Shown here: positions 63,968 to 64,000 of the stretch, piece after piece
Layout of the letters: the number at the start of each line of letters is the position of its first letter
Position numbering within the stretch: position 1 is the first letter of the stretch
NCBI RefSeq assembly: GCF_009739905.1
Contig: NZ_CP034279.1
Span: forward strand, 3,348,001-3,412,000
Direction of reading: 5' to 3'
DNA: 64,000 nucleotides
Origin: Streptomyces ficellus
GTDB lineage: Bacteria; Actinomycetota; Actinomycetes; Streptomycetales; Streptomycetaceae
Translations under genes and position numbers: made by a program
Notes under the pieces: generated by a model
Seen by the model: only the letters and a program-made list of their open reading frames with translations
Database searches by the model: none
What the model was told of the DNA's origin: nothing

Positions 63968-64000
63968 TCTCGTGATGTCCGCGTACGTCAGGCGTCCAGA

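Overview
The window is a 64 kb piece of a high-GC actinobacterial chromosome, almost certainly Streptomyces. Codon third positions are overwhelmingly G/C, and GTG and TTG starts and NTGA stop/start overlaps are common. It carries Streptomyces-typical modules: an XRE/DUF5753 plus DUF397 pair, a SigE-type sigma factor with a membrane partner, a dnaK-grpE-dnaJ-hspR operon with HAIR operators, and a DasR-type operator at a chitinase gene. The gene order (ask-asd, recR-ybaB, purA, kynurenine genes, fba, pyrE, clpB, dnaK) resembles, from memory, the central core of the S. coelicolor chromosome. A perfect 14-bp parS core between fba and pyrE is consistent with a position fairly near oriC. I see no prophage, integrative element, CRISPR array, rRNA or tRNA gene.

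Layout. 0-6 kb: a partial gene, SURF1, a sigma factor with a translationally coupled DUF4232-like membrane protein, then aspartate kinase followed by an Asd-like protein whose catalytic cysteine position is occupied by Asp. 6-11.7 kb: a beta-propeller protein divergent from a LysR regulator, the recR-DUF5063 pair, ybaB, a SLATT-type membrane protein and an unknown conserved protein. 11.8-21.5 kb: accessory and regulatory genes. These are a GntR regulator with a class III aminotransferase, a DJ-1/MarR pair with twin operators, a HemK-like methyltransferase, a secreted protein, the XRE/DUF397 pair, a SRPBCC protein, a PIN toxin-antitoxin pair read from a probably leaderless message, and a winged-helix protein. 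21.7-30 kb: a large secreted FG-GAP protein, a GH19 chitinase, a membrane Ser/Thr kinase, purA and a degenerate lipid-kinase-like protein. 30-38 kb: a P450, a two-component system, an NmrA-like reductase and a tryptophan-to-anthranilate (kynurenine) operon. 38-49 kb: DUF3152 and DUF3151 proteins, fba, parS, pyrE, an epimerase, a tail-anchored SRPBCC protein, a membrane spermidine-synthase-like protein, DUF2617, a Gly/Cys-rich mini-protein, a class I aminotransferase, a GT-C mannosyltransferase-like protein and YbjN. 49-64 kb: clpB, an F420/FMN split-barrel protein, an unusual cluster at 52.3-54.6 kb, a 178-bp MITE, a lipoprotein, the hspR/dnaJ/grpE/dnaK operon, a small sugar-transferase-like protein, a membrane Fe-S oxidoreductase and a YIP1-type membrane protein.

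How the genes work together. The HspR regulon is visible as a unit: hspR is the last gene of the dnaK operon, and HAIR sites stand before both dnaK and clpB. The kynurenine genes overlap or follow one another in pathway order. Several one-component regulators sit next to their likely targets with palindromic operators (LysR/propeller, MarR/DJ-1, GntR/aminotransferase).

The most unusual parts are listed here. (1) A secreted protein made of five 16-residue repeats carrying a D-P-G/S-W-T motif, coupled by an ATGA overlap to a Rieske-fold-like protein lacking cluster ligands, and divergent from a LuxR-type regulator. (2) A MITE inserted exactly in a CTAG that probably served as the stop codon of two convergent genes. 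(3) A parS site nested in a terminator-like hairpin. (4) The cysteine-less Asd paralogue. All functional statements come from reading the sequence and from family knowledge; no database search was run.
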